Origin: Polymorphobacter megasporae
Lineage (GTDB): Bacteria > Pseudomonadota > Alphaproteobacteria > Sphingomonadales > Sphingomonadaceae
Reading direction: 5' to 3'
Assembly (NCBI RefSeq): GCF_018982885.2
Contig: NZ_CP081848.1
Location: 1,426,001-1,490,000 of the forward strand
DNA: 64,000 nt
Part shown: positions 1 through 8,937 of the stretch, piece after piece
How positions within the stretch are numbered: the stretch's first letter is position 1
How the letters are laid out: each line of letters begins with the position of its first letter
The notes under the pieces: model-generated
Seen by the model: the letters and a program-made list of their open reading frames with translations, nothing else
What the model was told of the DNA's origin: nothing
Database searches by the model: none
Position numbers and translations under genes: made by a program

Positions 1-351
1 ACCGCGGCGTCGGCGACCGTCACCATCGCGCACAGCCGGACCCGCGACCTCGCCGCCTACGTCGCGCGCGCCGACATCGTCGTCGCTGCGGTCGGCGTGC
101 CGAATCTCGTTCGCGGCGGGTGGATCAAGCCGGGGGCGACGATCATCGACGTTGGCATGAACCGCATCGGCCTTCCGGACGGTAAGACGAAGCTCGTCGG
201 CGACGTCGATTTCGCTGAGGCGGTCGAGGTCGCGGGTGCGATCACTCCGGTCCCAGGCGGGGTCGGGCCGATGACGATCGCGTGCCTGTTGCGCAACACG
301 ATGGTCGCCGCGCACCTGCGTGCTGGCCTGCCGCCGCCGGTCGGGCTGTGA
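1..351 (+). CDS. folD: Methylenetetrahydrofolate dehydrogenase/cyclohydrolase FolD (3' part)
   Basis: The window opens inside this gene and leaves its last 116 codons. FolD interconverts 5,10-methylene-THF and 10-formyl-THF in cytosolic one-carbon metabolism. Frame 1 is open from base 1. It reads [10 protein letters not shown], the edge of the NADP-binding Rossmann domain, then [14 protein letters not shown], and near fragment residues 82-92 the family signature [11 protein letters not shown]. Only the N-terminal substrate domain is missing, because of the window edge and not because of damage. The stop TGA overlaps the GTG start of the next gene by 4 nt, which suggests translational coupling. 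Confidence 0.96.
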   Translation, partial: TAASATVTIAHSRTRDLAAYVARADIVVAAVGVPNLVRGGWIKPGATIIDVGMNRIGLPDGKTKLVGDVDFAEAVEVAGAITPVPGGVGPMTIACLLRNTMVAAHLRAGLPPPVGL

Positions 352-992
352 TCGCAACGCTCTTCCCGCTGTTCGTCTCGGCGTTCGTCACGCTGTTCGT
401 CGTCCTCGACCCGCCCGGCGTCATCCCGATCTTCTCGTCGCTGACATCGGGCGCGTCGCCGTTGCACCGCCGGGCGATGGCGTGGCGCTCGACCGCGATC
501 GCCAGCGGTGTGCTGCTGCTGTTCGGCATCTTCGGCCAGGGCTTTCTCGGCGCTCTCGGCATCAGCCTCGCCGCGTTCCGCATCGCCGGCGGCATCATGG
601 TGTTCCTGATCGCGATCGACATGGTCTTCGAAAAGCGCACCGAACGCCGCGAAAATCGCGCTGAAGAGATCAGGGGCGGTCGCGCGGTCGTCGAGGAAGA
701 CATCTCGGTGTTCCCGATGGCGATCCCGATGCTCGCCGGGCCGGGCGCGATCGCTGCGGTGATGCTGCTGTCGGCGCGCGCGCATGGAATCGCCGAGCAC
801 ATCGTCGTGTTCGGCGCGCTCGCGGCAGTGCTGGCGATCACCCTCGTCGCGTTGCTCGCTGCCGGGCCGGTGATGCGGCTGATCGGAGTCAAGATCGAGG
901 CGATGGTCACACGGCTGCTCGGCGTGATTCTCGCCGCGCTCGCCGCGCAATTCGTCATCGACGGGTTGCGCGAGGCGTTCCACCTCGCGTGA
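348..992 (+). CDS. MarC family (UPF0056) integral membrane protein
   Basis: A 214-residue membrane protein of the MarC/UPF0056 family, whose transport role is unsettled. The N-terminus is a hydrophobic helix followed by [13 protein letters not shown], close to the family's DPPGNxPIF motif. Several more hydrophobic segments follow, with a charged loop ([13 protein letters not shown]) near the middle and [17 protein letters not shown] after it, which matches the two-fold repeat of the family. I chose GTG 348, whose TGA overlaps the folD stop (GTGA); the longer frame upstream reads through folD and lacks the family N-terminus. MarC is not a reliable marker of antibiotic resistance. Confidence 0.9.
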   Translation: MIATLFPLFVSAFVTLFVVLDPPGVIPIFSSLTSGASPLHRRAMAWRSTAIASGVLLLFGIFGQGFLGALGISLAAFRIAGGIMVFLIAIDMVFEKRTERRENRAEEIRGGRAVVEEDISVFPMAIPMLAGPGAIAAVMLLSARAHGIAEHIVVFGALAAVLAITLVALLAAGPVMRLIGVKIEAMVTRLLGVILAALAAQFVIDGLREAFHLA

Positions 993-1072
993 GGCCGTTC
1001 ATCGACGGTTGACCCGGGTGTTGTAGTGCGGCGCACGCGTCGCTACGAGCGAGCCCAACGAGGACCGACCAG

Positions 1073-2260
1073 ATGGACGCGATCACTCTCACAGCCCCGC
1101 CGGCCGATGTTGAACCGTCGGACATCGAGCTATCGATCGTGATGCCGTGCCTCAACGAGGCCGAGACGCTCGCGATCTGCATCGAGAAGGCGAACCGGTT
1201 TTTGGCGACGAGCGGCGTCGCGGGCGAGGTCGTCATCGCCGACAATGGCTCGACCGACGGCAGCCAGGACATCGCGCGGAGCCTCGGCGCACGCGTTGTC
1301 GACGTGCCCGCGCGCGGGTACGGCGCAGCCCTGCAAGCGGGCATCATCGCCAGCCACGGGCGCTACGTCGCGATGGGCGACTCCGACGACAGCTATGATT
1401 TCGAGGGGCTGATGCCGTTCGTGCTCAAGCTCCGCGAGGGCTATGAGCTCGTCATGGGCAACCGCTTCCAGGGCGGGATCAAGCCCGGCGCGATGCCGCC
1501 GCTCCACCGCTACCTCGGCAACCCGGTGCTGAGCTTTGCCGGGCGCCTGTTCTACGACGCGCCGATCGGCGACTTCCACTGCGGCCTGCGCGCGTTCCGC
1601 CGCGACAGCATCATGGCGCTCGGGCTGCGCACGACGGGCATGGAGTTTGCCTCCGAGATGGTCGTCAAGGCGACGCTCGCGCACATCCGCATGGCCGAGG
1701 TGCCGACGACGCTGTCGCCCGACGGCCGCTCGCGGCCACCGCACCTGCGCAGTTGGCGCGACGGCTGGCGGCATTTGAAGTTCCTGCTGACCTTCGCGCC
1801 GAAGTGGCTGTTCTTCTATCCCGGCGCGGCGCTCGCCGGGGTCGGGCTCGTCCTGCTGGTCGCGCTGCTGCCCGGCAGCCTGCGCCTCGGCAGCGTCACG
1901 CTCGGCGTCCACACCCTGTTGTTCGCCGCAGCTGGCGTCATCATCGGCGCGCAGCTGATGAGTTTCGCGGTCGTCGCCCGGCTGTTCGGGGTGCGCGAGC
2001 GGCTGTGGCCGACCTCGCCGCGGATCGAGCTCGCACGCACATGGTTCTCGATCGACCGGACATGCGTCGCGGGCGCGATCATGCTTCTTGCGGGCATCGT
2101 CATCGCCGCGGTCGCCCTCGGCGGCTGGGCCGGGACCGGGTTCCGCGACATGAACGTCGAGGGCACGATGCGCCTCGCGATCCCGTCAGTCCTGCTCTGC
2201 GCGCTCGGTGTCCAGGCGCTGGTGACCGGCTTCTTCACCGCGCTGCTGACAAGCGACTAG
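1073..2260 (+). CDS. Family 2 glycosyltransferase, dolichol/polyprenol-phosphate type, with C-terminal membrane domain
   Basis: A 395-residue GT2 enzyme. The N-terminal GT-A domain has IVMPCLNEAETL (about residues 22-33), the nucleotide-binding ADNGSTDGS, and YVAMGDSDDSYDF, whose DSDD is the metal-binding DxD-type motif. IGDFHCGLRAFRRD is typical of DPM1-like enzymes that move a hexose from a nucleotide sugar to a polyprenyl phosphate. From about residue 240 come four hydrophobic segments that anchor it in the inner membrane. The GtrA-family gene starts 3 nt after the stop. GT2 plus GtrA pairs usually supply lipid-linked sugars for envelope glycan decoration; the actual sugar cannot be read from sequence. 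Confidence 0.92.
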   Translation: MDAITLTAPPADVEPSDIELSIVMPCLNEAETLAICIEKANRFLATSGVAGEVVIADNGSTDGSQDIARSLGARVVDVPARGYGAALQAGIIASHGRYVAMGDSDDSYDFEGLMPFVLKLREGYELVMGNRFQGGIKPGAMPPLHRYLGNPVLSFAGRLFYDAPIGDFHCGLRAFRRDSIMALGLRTTGMEFASEMVVKATLAHIRMAEVPTTLSPDGRSRPPHLRSWRDGWRHLKFLLTFAPKWLFFYPGAALAGVGLVLLVALLPGSLRLGSVTLGVHTLLFAAAGVIIGAQLMSFAVVARLFGVRERLWPTSPRIELARTWFSIDRTCVAGAIMLLAGIVIAAVALGGWAGTGFRDMNVEGTMRLAIPSVLLCALGVQALVTGFFTALLTSD

Positions 2261-2262
2261 TG

Positions 2263-2670
2263 ATGCCTGAGGGGGGATTGGGCGGGCGGTTGCGCGCGAT
2301 GCCGCCGTGGGCGGGGCAGGTGTTCCGCTTCGGCATCACCGGCGGGCTCGGTTTTCTTCTCGATGCCGCGGTGTTGTGGCTGATGATTCGTGCCGGCGCA
2401 TCGCCGTACGCCGGGCGCGTCGTCAGTATCGCTTGCGCGATTGTTCTGACGTGGTGGCTCAACCGCCGCCTGACCTTCCGCACCGCCGCGCCGCCGTCAT
2501 GGCGCGAATTCGGCGCGTTCCTCGTCCAGTCGCTCGCCGGGGCGGCGGTCAACTACGCGGTCTATTCGGCGCTGCTCTGGGCCGGAGCCCCCGTCGTCGT
2601 CGCGCTTGTCGTCGGTACCGCGATCGCCTCGGTCTTCAACTTCTTCCGCTATCGCGCGATCCTGAGTTAG
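2263..2670 (+). CDS. GtrA family membrane protein
   Basis: A 135-residue protein with the GtrA fold: four hydrophobic helices, starting QVFRFGITGGLGFLLDAAVL, with WWLNRRLTFR between helices 2 and 3 and VFNFFRYRAIL at the end. GtrA proteins are thought to help move polyprenyl-linked sugars across the inner membrane. I start it at ATG 2263, just after the glycosyltransferase stop; GTG 2260 directly before it is possible. The stop at 2668-2670 overlaps the stop of the convergent gene by 3 nt. It forms a two-gene unit with the upstream transferase. Confidence 0.92.
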   Translation: MPEGGLGGRLRAMPPWAGQVFRFGITGGLGFLLDAAVLWLMIRAGASPYAGRVVSIACAIVLTWWLNRRLTFRTAAPPSWREFGAFLVQSLAGAAVNYAVYSALLWAGAPVVVALVVGTAIASVFNFFRYRAILS

Positions 2671-3068
2671 GCCCAGGCGGCGGCGTCCTCGCCTGCGAGG
2701 TCGGTGACGACGAACGACCAGTCGTCATCGTCGCTGACGAGCGTGTCGATCGCGGTGAAGGTCATCAGCGCCTTGCCGTCGGCGTCGACCAGCCGCCAAT
2801 TGGTGGTCACCCGCGCCGCGTCATCGGGCAGCGGTTCGACCTTGGCAACGACGGCGGTGACCCCCTCGACGCCGCGCGAGTCCCATTCGGCAAGCCGAGC
2901 ATCGATCCACGCGACGAGTTCCTCGTCGGTCTCAATGAAGGTCGAGCCATCGCTGCGCGCGAGCATCTGCGGCAAGCCCATGACGTCAGCGATGGCGTCG
3001 ACGTCGCCGGTGTTCCACGCATCGGCGTGCGCCGCGATGAAGGCGGCGATTTCCGCGTCGATGCTCAT
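2667..3068 (-). CDS. NTF2-like / SnoaL-like protein of unknown function
   Basis: A 133-residue acidic protein with the outline of an NTF2-like fold. It has an N-terminal helix [27 protein letters not shown], then a helix with [14 protein letters not shown], then alternating beta strands ([41 protein letters not shown]). This layout is seen in DUF4440 and SnoaL-like proteins, which include ketosteroid isomerase relatives and many uncharacterised members. I see no convincing catalytic pair. Its ATG overlaps the argG stop (ATGA), so it is probably co-translated after argG, although nothing suggests a role in arginine synthesis. Confidence 0.82.
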   Translation of the reverse strand: MSIDAEIAAFIAAHADAWNTGDVDAIADVMGLPQMLARSDGSTFIETDEELVAWIDARLAEWDSRGVEGVTAVVAKVEPLPDDAARVTTNWRLVDADGKALMTFTAIDTLVSDDDDWSFVVTDLAGEDAAAWA

Positions 3069-4300
3069 TCCGGGTTTCCTTGGTCGCGCCGTCCGAGCAG
3101 CCGCAGCCGCAGCGCATTCAGCTTGATGAACCCCGCCGCGTCGCGCTGGTCGTAGGCCCCGGCGTCGTCCTCGAAGGTGACGATCTTCGGCGAGTACAGC
3201 GACAGCGGCGACTTGCGCCCGACGACGCTGACCGACCCCTTGTACAGCTTGAGCCGCACCGTCCCGGTCACCTTCGCCTGGCTGTTGTCGATCGCCGCCT
3301 GGAGCATCTCGCGCTCGGGGGCGAACCAGAAGCCGTTGTAGATCAGCTCGGCATATTGCGGCATCAGCGCGTCCTTGAGGTGCGCCGCGCCGCGATCGAG
3401 CGTGATCGATTCGATCCCGCGATGCGCCAGATGCAGGATTGTCCCGCCCGGCGTCTCGTACATCCCGCGCGACTTCATCCCGACGAAGCGGTTCTCGACG
3501 AGATCGAGGCGCCCAATGCCATGCTCGCGGCCGAGATCGTTGAGCTTGGCCAACAGCGCTGCCGGGCCGAACCCCTCGCCGTCGACCGCGACCGGATCAC
3601 CGCGCTCGAAGTCGATCGTGATGTACTGCGGCAGGTCGGGCGCATCCTCGGGGCTGACGGTGCGCGAATAGACATAATCGGGGACCTCGTCCCACGGGTC
3701 CTCGAGGACTTTCCCTTCCGAGCTCGTGTGGAGCAAATTGGCGTCGGTCGAGAACGGCGACTCGCCGCGCTTGTCCTTCGACACCGGAATCTGGTGCGCC
3801 TCGGCGAAGGCGATCAGCGCCTCGCGGCTGGTCAGGTCCCATTCGCGCCATGGGGCGATAATGCGGATGTCGGGAGCGAGCGCGTAATAGCCGAGTTCGA
3901 AGCGGACCTGGTCGTTGCCCTTGCCGGTCGCGCCGTGGCTGACCGCATCGGCCCCGGTCGCGCGGGCGATCTCGATCTGCTTCTTCGCGATCAGCGGGCG
4001 CGCGATCGACGTGCCGAGCAGATACTGGCCTTCGTACAGCGCGTTGGCGCGCATCATCGGAAAGACATAGTCGCGGACGAACTCGTCGCGCAGGTCCTCG
4101 ATGAAGATCTCCTTGACCCCGAGCAGCTTGGCCTTGGCCCGTGCGGGTTCGAGCTCTTCGCCCTGGCCAAGGTCGGCGGTGAAGGTGACGACCTCGCAAT
4201 TATACGTCTGCTGGAGCCATTTGAGGATGACGCTGGTGTCGAGCCCGCCCGAAAACGCGAGCACGACTTTCTTCACCGGAGCCTTGTCGTCGTTTCGCAT
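3065..4300 (-). CDS. argG: Argininosuccinate synthase
   Basis: A 411-residue ArgG, which joins citrulline and aspartate using ATP in arginine synthesis. The nucleotide-binding loop is [15 protein letters not shown] near residue 14. Other hallmarks are [12 protein letters not shown], the citrulline/aspartate-site [13 protein letters not shown], and [10 protein letters not shown] near the end. The length is typical. The frame is open for 57 more codons upstream, but ATG 4300 is the right start: it has GAGGAA about 7 nt upstream and gives the family N-terminus. The stop overlaps the start of the NTF2-like gene. The gene is divergent from the copper-binding protein gene that begins at 4419. Confidence 0.97.
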   Translation of the reverse strand: MRNDDKAPVKKVVLAFSGGLDTSVILKWLQQTYNCEVVTFTADLGQGEELEPARAKAKLLGVKEIFIEDLRDEFVRDYVFPMMRANALYEGQYLLGTSIARPLIAKKQIEIARATGADAVSHGATGKGNDQVRFELGYYALAPDIRIIAPWREWDLTSREALIAFAEAHQIPVSKDKRGESPFSTDANLLHTSSEGKVLEDPWDEVPDYVYSRTVSPEDAPDLPQYITIDFERGDPVAVDGEGFGPAALLAKLNDLGREHGIGRLDLVENRFVGMKSRGMYETPGGTILHLAHRGIESITLDRGAAHLKDALMPQYAELIYNGFWFAPEREMLQAAIDNSQAKVTGTVRLKLYKGSVSVVGRKSPLSLYSPKIVTFEDDAGAYDQRDAAGFIKLNALRLRLLGRRDQGNPE

Positions 4301-4418
4301 CTTCGTTCCTCGGGGCAGCGCGGGCGCACCATAGCGGCGGCTTGCCGCGATGCAACGCGGACGCGGAACACGCGATGGCAGCCGCCGGTTATGCCGCAAC
4401 GCACCCAAGGAACCGCCG

Positions 4419-4742
4419 ATGGACCCCCAAGTCGCTGCCTGTATCGAAGCCTGTAATCGCGCCCACGGCATCGCGCTCGGGATGGCGATGAATCACTGCC
4501 TCGAGACCGGTGGCGACCATGTCGAGCCGAAGCATTTCCGCCTGATGGCCGACTGCGCCGCGATGTGCGCTACCGCCGCCGACTTCATGCTGCGCTCGTC
4601 GCAATTCCACGCCGACAGCTGCCGCCTGTGCGCCGATGTCTGCGAAGCCTGCGCCGACAGTTGCGCCAGGCTCGACGGCATGGAGCCGTGCATCGACGCG
4701 TGCCGGGCGTGCGCCGCAAGCTGCCGGGCGATGGCGGGCTAA
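4419..4742 (+). CDS. Four-helix-bundle copper-binding protein (DUF326/Csp-like)
   Basis: A 107-residue helical protein with 14 cysteines, spaced mostly as CxxC or CxxxC on helix faces (for example [37 protein letters not shown]). It matches the DUF326/Csp family, in which cysteines lining the core of a four-helix bundle store many Cu(I) ions. There is no signal peptide, so a cytosolic Csp3-like store is more likely than the exported Csp1 type. AAGGA precedes ATG 4419 by about 7 nt. The stop overlaps the 3' end of the convergent permease gene. No copper regulator or exporter lies nearby. Confidence 0.9.
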   Translation: MDPQVAACIEACNRAHGIALGMAMNHCLETGGDHVEPKHFRLMADCAAMCATAADFMLRSSQFHADSCRLCADVCEACADSCARLDGMEPCIDACRACAASCRAMAG

Positions 4743-6136
4743 CTTACTCGATCGAATGAGGGCGCGACCATTCTCCAACCGCCGGGTCGCTGCGCGAGCA
4801 CGAAGCGGTGGTACAGCAGCGCTCCAATGATCGTTCCCGCGACGACCAGCTCGCCGGTTCGCCCGGTCTCGGCGTCCTGCCACGTCATCACCGCGAGCAC
4901 TGCGGTCACAACGAGGCTGACGATGTTCGGGAGCGGGAAGAGCGGCGCGCGATAGGCGTCCCCCTGCCCGGTGACGCCGTGTTGCCGCCCGACCCATGCC
5001 GCAGTGTTGAGCAAAGCCCAGTTGGCGATCCCGTTTGCCGCCGACAGCAGCACCAGCATCGGCAGGCCGAGCAGGGTGAAGCCCATCGCCGTCACCCCGA
5101 CCACGATGGTCGCGACCCATGGCGAGCCGAAGCGCGGATGGATGCTGATCAATGCCCGGTTGATCGGCGCGGCCCAGATCGCGTCGCGCCCCGAGCTCCA
5201 CAGCCAGCGCCCGTAGCAGATCACCCCGGCCATCACCGCGTTGAAGATCGCCGCGGCAATGCCGAGCTCGATCAGCGTCGCGACGAGCGGGGAGGCGTGC
5301 TGCGCGATCAGCGCAGCGAATGGCGAATCGGAGGCGAGCGTCGCGGGCAGGTCGCGCGCGCCGATCGTCAGTGCCAACACCGGCAGCACCATCGTCACGA
5401 TCGACGCGAGGGTTATGCGGATAACGAGGCGCCCGACGCGGACCGGATCGTGGAGCTCCTCGGCGAAATAGATCGCCTGCCCCGATCCGCTGATTGCCCA
5501 CGACGCTGCGGATATCGCGACCGCAGCGATGCCGAGCGTGAGGGGAGCCGCCAGTCCGCCGGTGAACGTGACCGGTGCGGTCAAGACCTCGCCAATTCCG
5601 CGCGCAGGACTGCCGAGGCCAAGGACGCTGACGAGCGCAAGCGCCGACAGTTCGATCGCGAGGAAGACTCCGGTGATGACGGCGTTAGTCCGGACGTTGA
5701 GCACGGCAAGCACCGTCGCCACCGCCAGCGCGGCGATCGCGGTCGGGACGTTGGGCAGGACCGGCGCAACCCCGTGGAGGTAGAGCGCGATCCCGCTTGC
5801 GGTGAGCGCGAGCAGGACCGGTGTGCTGAGCATGTCGATCCCGAACTGGACAAACCCCCAGCGCGGACCAAGCGCCTGTCCGATCGTCGCGTAATCACCG
5901 CCGGCGAAGGGAAATGCCGACCCGAGCTCGGCCTGCGCGAAGGTGAAGATGAGTGTCAGCAGCCCGCCGACGATGAATGCCAGCGCCGCGCCGGTCCCCG
6001 CCTGATGGATGATGTCGGCCCCGGTAATGAACACCGACGCCGCCGGCGACAGCACCGACAGCGTCAGCAGCGACACCGCGACCGGGCCAAGCGTTCGCTT
6101 CAGGCCCGGTGCCAACGTCGCCGCCTGTGTCGCCAT
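4739..6136 (-). CDS. APC superfamily amino-acid/polyamine permease
   Basis: A 465-residue inner-membrane transporter with about 12 hydrophobic segments. Near the N-terminus it has [17 protein letters not shown] and then [22 protein letters not shown], the helix 1 and helix 2/3 region of APC permeases, including the broken helix and the xFPxxGGxY signature. The substrate cannot be assigned, but an amino acid or amine is likely. I use ATG 6136 ([17 protein letters not shown]) because the nine codons above it do not look conserved. It converges with the copper-binding gene and follows etfA after a gap of about 80 bp without obvious linkage. Confidence 0.9.
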   Translation of the reverse strand: MATQAATLAPGLKRTLGPVAVSLLTLSVLSPAASVFITGADIIHQAGTGAALAFIVGGLLTLIFTFAQAELGSAFPFAGGDYATIGQALGPRWGFVQFGIDMLSTPVLLALTASGIALYLHGVAPVLPNVPTAIAALAVATVLAVLNVRTNAVITGVFLAIELSALALVSVLGLGSPARGIGEVLTAPVTFTGGLAAPLTLGIAAVAISAASWAISGSGQAIYFAEELHDPVRVGRLVIRITLASIVTMVLPVLALTIGARDLPATLASDSPFAALIAQHASPLVATLIELGIAAAIFNAVMAGVICYGRWLWSSGRDAIWAAPINRALISIHPRFGSPWVATIVVGVTAMGFTLLGLPMLVLLSAANGIANWALLNTAAWVGRQHGVTGQGDAYRAPLFPLPNIVSLVVTAVLAVMTWQDAETGRTGELVVAGTIIGALLYHRFVLAQRPGGWRMVAPSFDRVS

Positions 6137-6219
6137 CCCGTCGTCCCCGCTGCCCGGACACACGGTGGCCCGACCGGCGAGTTCACGTCAATCCCGGCGC
6201 GCTGCAGCGAAGGGTCGGC

Positions 6220-7164
6220 CTATTTGGCGGCGGTAATCTTCGCGGTCAGTTCGGGGACAAGCGTGAACAGGTCGCCGACGAGGCCGATGTCGGCGACCTG
6301 GAAGATCGGCGCGTCGTCGTCCTTGTTGATCGCGACGATGATTTTCGAATCCTTCATCCCCGCGAGGTGCTGGATCGCGCCCGAGATGCCGACCGCGACA
6401 TACAGCTCGGGGGCGACGATCTTGCCGGTCTGGCCGACCTGATAGTCGTTCGGGACATAGCCGGCATCGACCGCGGCACGGCTCGCGCCGAGGGCGGCGC
6501 CGAGGCTGTCGGCGAGCGGGTCCATGATCTCGTGGAACTTGTCGCCGCTACCGAGCGCGCGGCCGCCCGAAACGATGATCTTCGCCGCCGTCAGTTCGGG
6601 GCGCGCGCTCGTCGTCAGGTCGGCACTGACAAAGCTCGACAGGCCAGCGTCGGGGGTGGCGGTGACCGTCTCGATCGTTGCGCTGCCGCCGGTCGTCGCT
6701 GCCTTGGCGAAGGCGGTGCCGCGAACGGTGATGACCTTCTTCGCGTCGGACGACTTGACCGTCGCGATCGCGTTGCCGGCGTAGATCGGGCGGGTAAACG
6801 TGTCAGGACCCTCGACCGAAAGGATTTCACTGATCTGGGCGACGTCGAGCGCAGCGGCGACACGCGGCGCGACGTTCTTGCCGCGCGTCGTCGCGGGGGC
6901 GACGAAGGCGTCGTAGTTCGCCATCAGCCCGACGATCAGCGGGGCAAGATTTTCCGCGAGCGCGCGGCCGTACGCCGCGTCGTCGGCGAGGACCACCTTG
7001 GTCACGCCCGCGACCTTCGCCGCCGCGTCGGCGACCGACTGCGCGCCTTGGCCCGCGACCAGCAAGTGGACGTCGCCGCCGAGCTCGCCGGCGGCGGTCA
7101 CAGCAGCGAGGGTCGCATCCTTGAGGACGCTGTTGTCGTGTTCGGCCAGAACCAGGACGCTCAT
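6220..7164 (-). CDS. etfA: Electron transfer flavoprotein subunit alpha
   Basis: A 314-residue EtfA/FixB. ETF carries electrons from acyl-CoA and other dehydrogenases to ETF:quinone oxidoreductase. The N-terminal domain starts [16 protein letters not shown]. The C-terminal FAD domain carries the family signature [10 protein letters not shown] followed by [21 protein letters not shown] and [20 protein letters not shown], with the adenine-site [19 protein letters not shown] 7164 overlaps the etfB stop (ATGA). The open frame upstream only reads through etfB in another frame. No ETF dehydrogenase or acyl-CoA dehydrogenase lies next to it. Confidence 0.97.
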   Translation of the reverse strand: MSVLVLAEHDNSVLKDATLAAVTAAGELGGDVHLLVAGQGAQSVADAAAKVAGVTKVVLADDAAYGRALAENLAPLIVGLMANYDAFVAPATTRGKNVAPRVAAALDVAQISEILSVEGPDTFTRPIYAGNAIATVKSSDAKKVITVRGTAFAKAATTGGSATIETVTATPDAGLSSFVSADLTTSARPELTAAKIIVSGGRALGSGDKFHEIMDPLADSLGAALGASRAAVDAGYVPNDYQVGQTGKIVAPELYVAVGISGAIQHLAGMKDSKIIVAINKDDDAPIFQVADIGLVGDLFTLVPELTAKITAAK

Positions 7165-7910
7165 CCGATCGCTCCCAAAACCTTCAGCTTGTCGACAAGT
7201 TCGTCGACCGTCTTGACCTTGACGCCGGCGGTCCGCTTCGACGGTTCGCTGACCTTCACGACCGTCAGCCGCGGCGTCGGGTCGACGCCGTAATCCGCCG
7301 GGGTCTTCGGCTCGATCTTCTTCGCCTTCGCCTTCATGATGTTCGGCAGCGAGGCGTAACGCGGCTCGTTCAGGCGCAGATCGGTGGTGATGATCGCGGG
7401 CAGCTTGAGCGACACCGTCTCGGCGCCGCCGTCGACTTCGCGCGCGACGGTGACGTGATCGCCCTCGACGGTGACCTTCGACGCGAAGGTACCCTGCGGC
7501 CAATCTAGCAAAGCGGCGAGCATCTGCCCGGTCTGGTTGGCGTCGTCGTCGATCGCCTGCTTGCCGAGGATGATCATCCCGGGCTGCTCCTCCTTGGCGA
7601 TCGCCGCGAGGATCTTGGCGACCATCAGCGATTCGGTGGTCTGGTCGGTGACGACGAGGATGCCGCGATCGGCGCCCATCGCGAGCGCGGTCCGCAGCGT
7701 CTCCTGGCACTGCTGGACGCCGATCGAGACGACGACGATCTCGGTCGCGACGCCCTTTTCCTTGAGGCGGATCGCTTCCTCGACCGCAATTTCGTCGAAC
7801 GGATTCATGCTCATCTTGACGTTGGCGAGCTCGACGCCAGTGCCGTCGGTCTTGACCCGGACCTTGACGTTATAATCGACGACCCGCTTGACGGGGACGA
7901 GAAGCTTCAT
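7161..7910 (-). CDS. etfB: Electron transfer flavoprotein subunit beta
   Basis: A 249-residue EtfB/FixA, the AMP-binding partner of EtfA. It begins [20 protein letters not shown], has [19 protein letters not shown] in the N-terminal half, and ends in the basic, lysine-rich family tail ([13 protein letters not shown], then VKVSEPSKR). Length and order are standard. It is the first gene of a two-gene operon with etfA. The gap of about 60 bp to egtD upstream holds the probable promoter. Confidence 0.97.
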   Translation of the reverse strand: MKLLVPVKRVVDYNVKVRVKTDGTGVELANVKMSMNPFDEIAVEEAIRLKEKGVATEIVVVSIGVQQCQETLRTALAMGADRGILVVTDQTTESLMVAKILAAIAKEEQPGMIILGKQAIDDDANQTGQMLAALLDWPQGTFASKVTVEGDHVTVAREVDGGAETVSLKLPAIITTDLRLNEPRYASLPNIMKAKAKKIEPKTPADYGVDPTPRLTVVKVSEPSKRTAGVKVKTVDELVDKLKVLGAIG

Positions 7911-7971
7911 CGCGTTGGCTTTCCCAAGGAACTTGGCGGTGTCTGTAGGAAACGCAGGCGCGGTCCGTCAA

Positions 7972-8937
7972 TCACGGTTCGATCGCGCCGTCGTCGCGAC
8001 GCCACAGGTGGAGTGCAAAGCGCGCTGCGTCGTCGGTCCATGCGTCGACGGGATCCCAGCCGGCAGCGCGGGCGAGGAGGCGCGCTTCGTCGAGGGTCCA
8101 TTTGTAGCTGTTTTCGGTATGGATCGTCTCGCCTGCCGCCATCGTGACCGGCGAGCCGAGGACGGTGAAGCTCGTGTCGCGGACGGCGCGGAGGTGCATC
8201 TCGATGCGACCGAGATCGGCGTTGAACGGGGCCCAATGGGTGAAATCATCGACGTCGATGGTGCCGTCGAGCTCGCGGTTGATCCGGTGCAACAGGTTGA
8301 GATTGAACGCTGCGGTGACCCCGGCGGCATCATTGTACGCGGCTTCGAGGGTGGCCGAGTCCTTGCGCAGGTCGAGGCCGATGACGAGCCATGATCCCTC
8401 GCCGAGCGTGTCGGAGAAGGCGCGGAGCAGGTCGATCGCGGCGGCGGGGGCAAGGTTGCCGAGGGTCGAGCCGGGAAAGAAGCCAAGCTTGGGGCGACCC
8501 ACGATGCCGGCGGGCAGTTTGAGCGGGCGGGTGAAGTCGGCGGCGAGGGGAAAGACGGGCAATTCCGGCAGCTTGCGCGCGAGATCGGCCGCCGCCATGT
8601 CGAGGAATTCGGCCGAGATATCGATCGGGACATAGGCCGAGGCGGCGACGGTGCGCAGCAGCAGCGGGGTCTTGGCCGACGATCCGGAGCCGAATTCGAT
8701 CACTGCGCGACCCGGGCCGACCGCGGTAGCGATCGCTGCGCCATTGGCGGTGAGGATGCCGACCTCGGTCCGCGTCGGATAATATTCGGGGAGGGCGGTA
8801 ATCTTCTCAAATAGTTCGGACCCGATCGTGTCGTAGAAAAAGCGCGCGGGGATCGTTTTTTGCGGCTGGGCGAGGCCGGCCAGCACCGCCTCGCCAAAGT
8901 CGCCGTCGTCGTCGTCGCGTACGGCCAGATGGAGCAT
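7972..8937 (-). CDS. egtD: L-histidine N-alpha-methyltransferase EgtD
   Basis: A 321-residue SAM-dependent methyltransferase that makes hercynine by trimethylating histidine, the first step of ergothioneine synthesis. It has the family N-terminus (FFYDTIGSELFEKIT, then LPEYYPTRTE), the SAM-binding VIEFGSGSSAKT, and FFPGSTLGN in the middle. The C-terminal HTENSYKW and the Glu/Ser residues around it fit the histidine site. The stop codon of egtB overlaps this ATG by 1 nt, so egtB-egtD are translated together. Together they should yield hercynyl-cysteine sulfoxide. Confidence 0.95.
   Translation of the reverse strand: MLHLAVRDDDDGDFGEAVLAGLAQPQKTIPARFFYDTIGSELFEKITALPEYYPTRTEVGILTANGAAIATAVGPGRAVIEFGSGSSAKTPLLLRTVAASAYVPIDISAEFLDMAAADLARKLPELPVFPLAADFTRPLKLPAGIVGRPKLGFFPGSTLGNLAPAAAIDLLRAFSDTLGEGSWLVIGLDLRKDSATLEAAYNDAAGVTAAFNLNLLHRINRELDGTIDVDDFTHWAPFNADLGRIEMHLRAVRDTSFTVLGSPVTMAAGETIHTENSYKWTLDEARLLARAAGWDPVDAWTDDAARFALHLWRRDDGAIEP

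Noticed and set aside
4301-4471. An upstream extension of argG by 57 codons.
   Set aside because: The extra residues show no family similarity, and ATG 4300 has a good ribosome site.
4808-6442. A 544-codon plus-strand open frame over the permease gene.
   Set aside because: It is antisense to an APC permease with conserved motifs and is low-complexity in composition.
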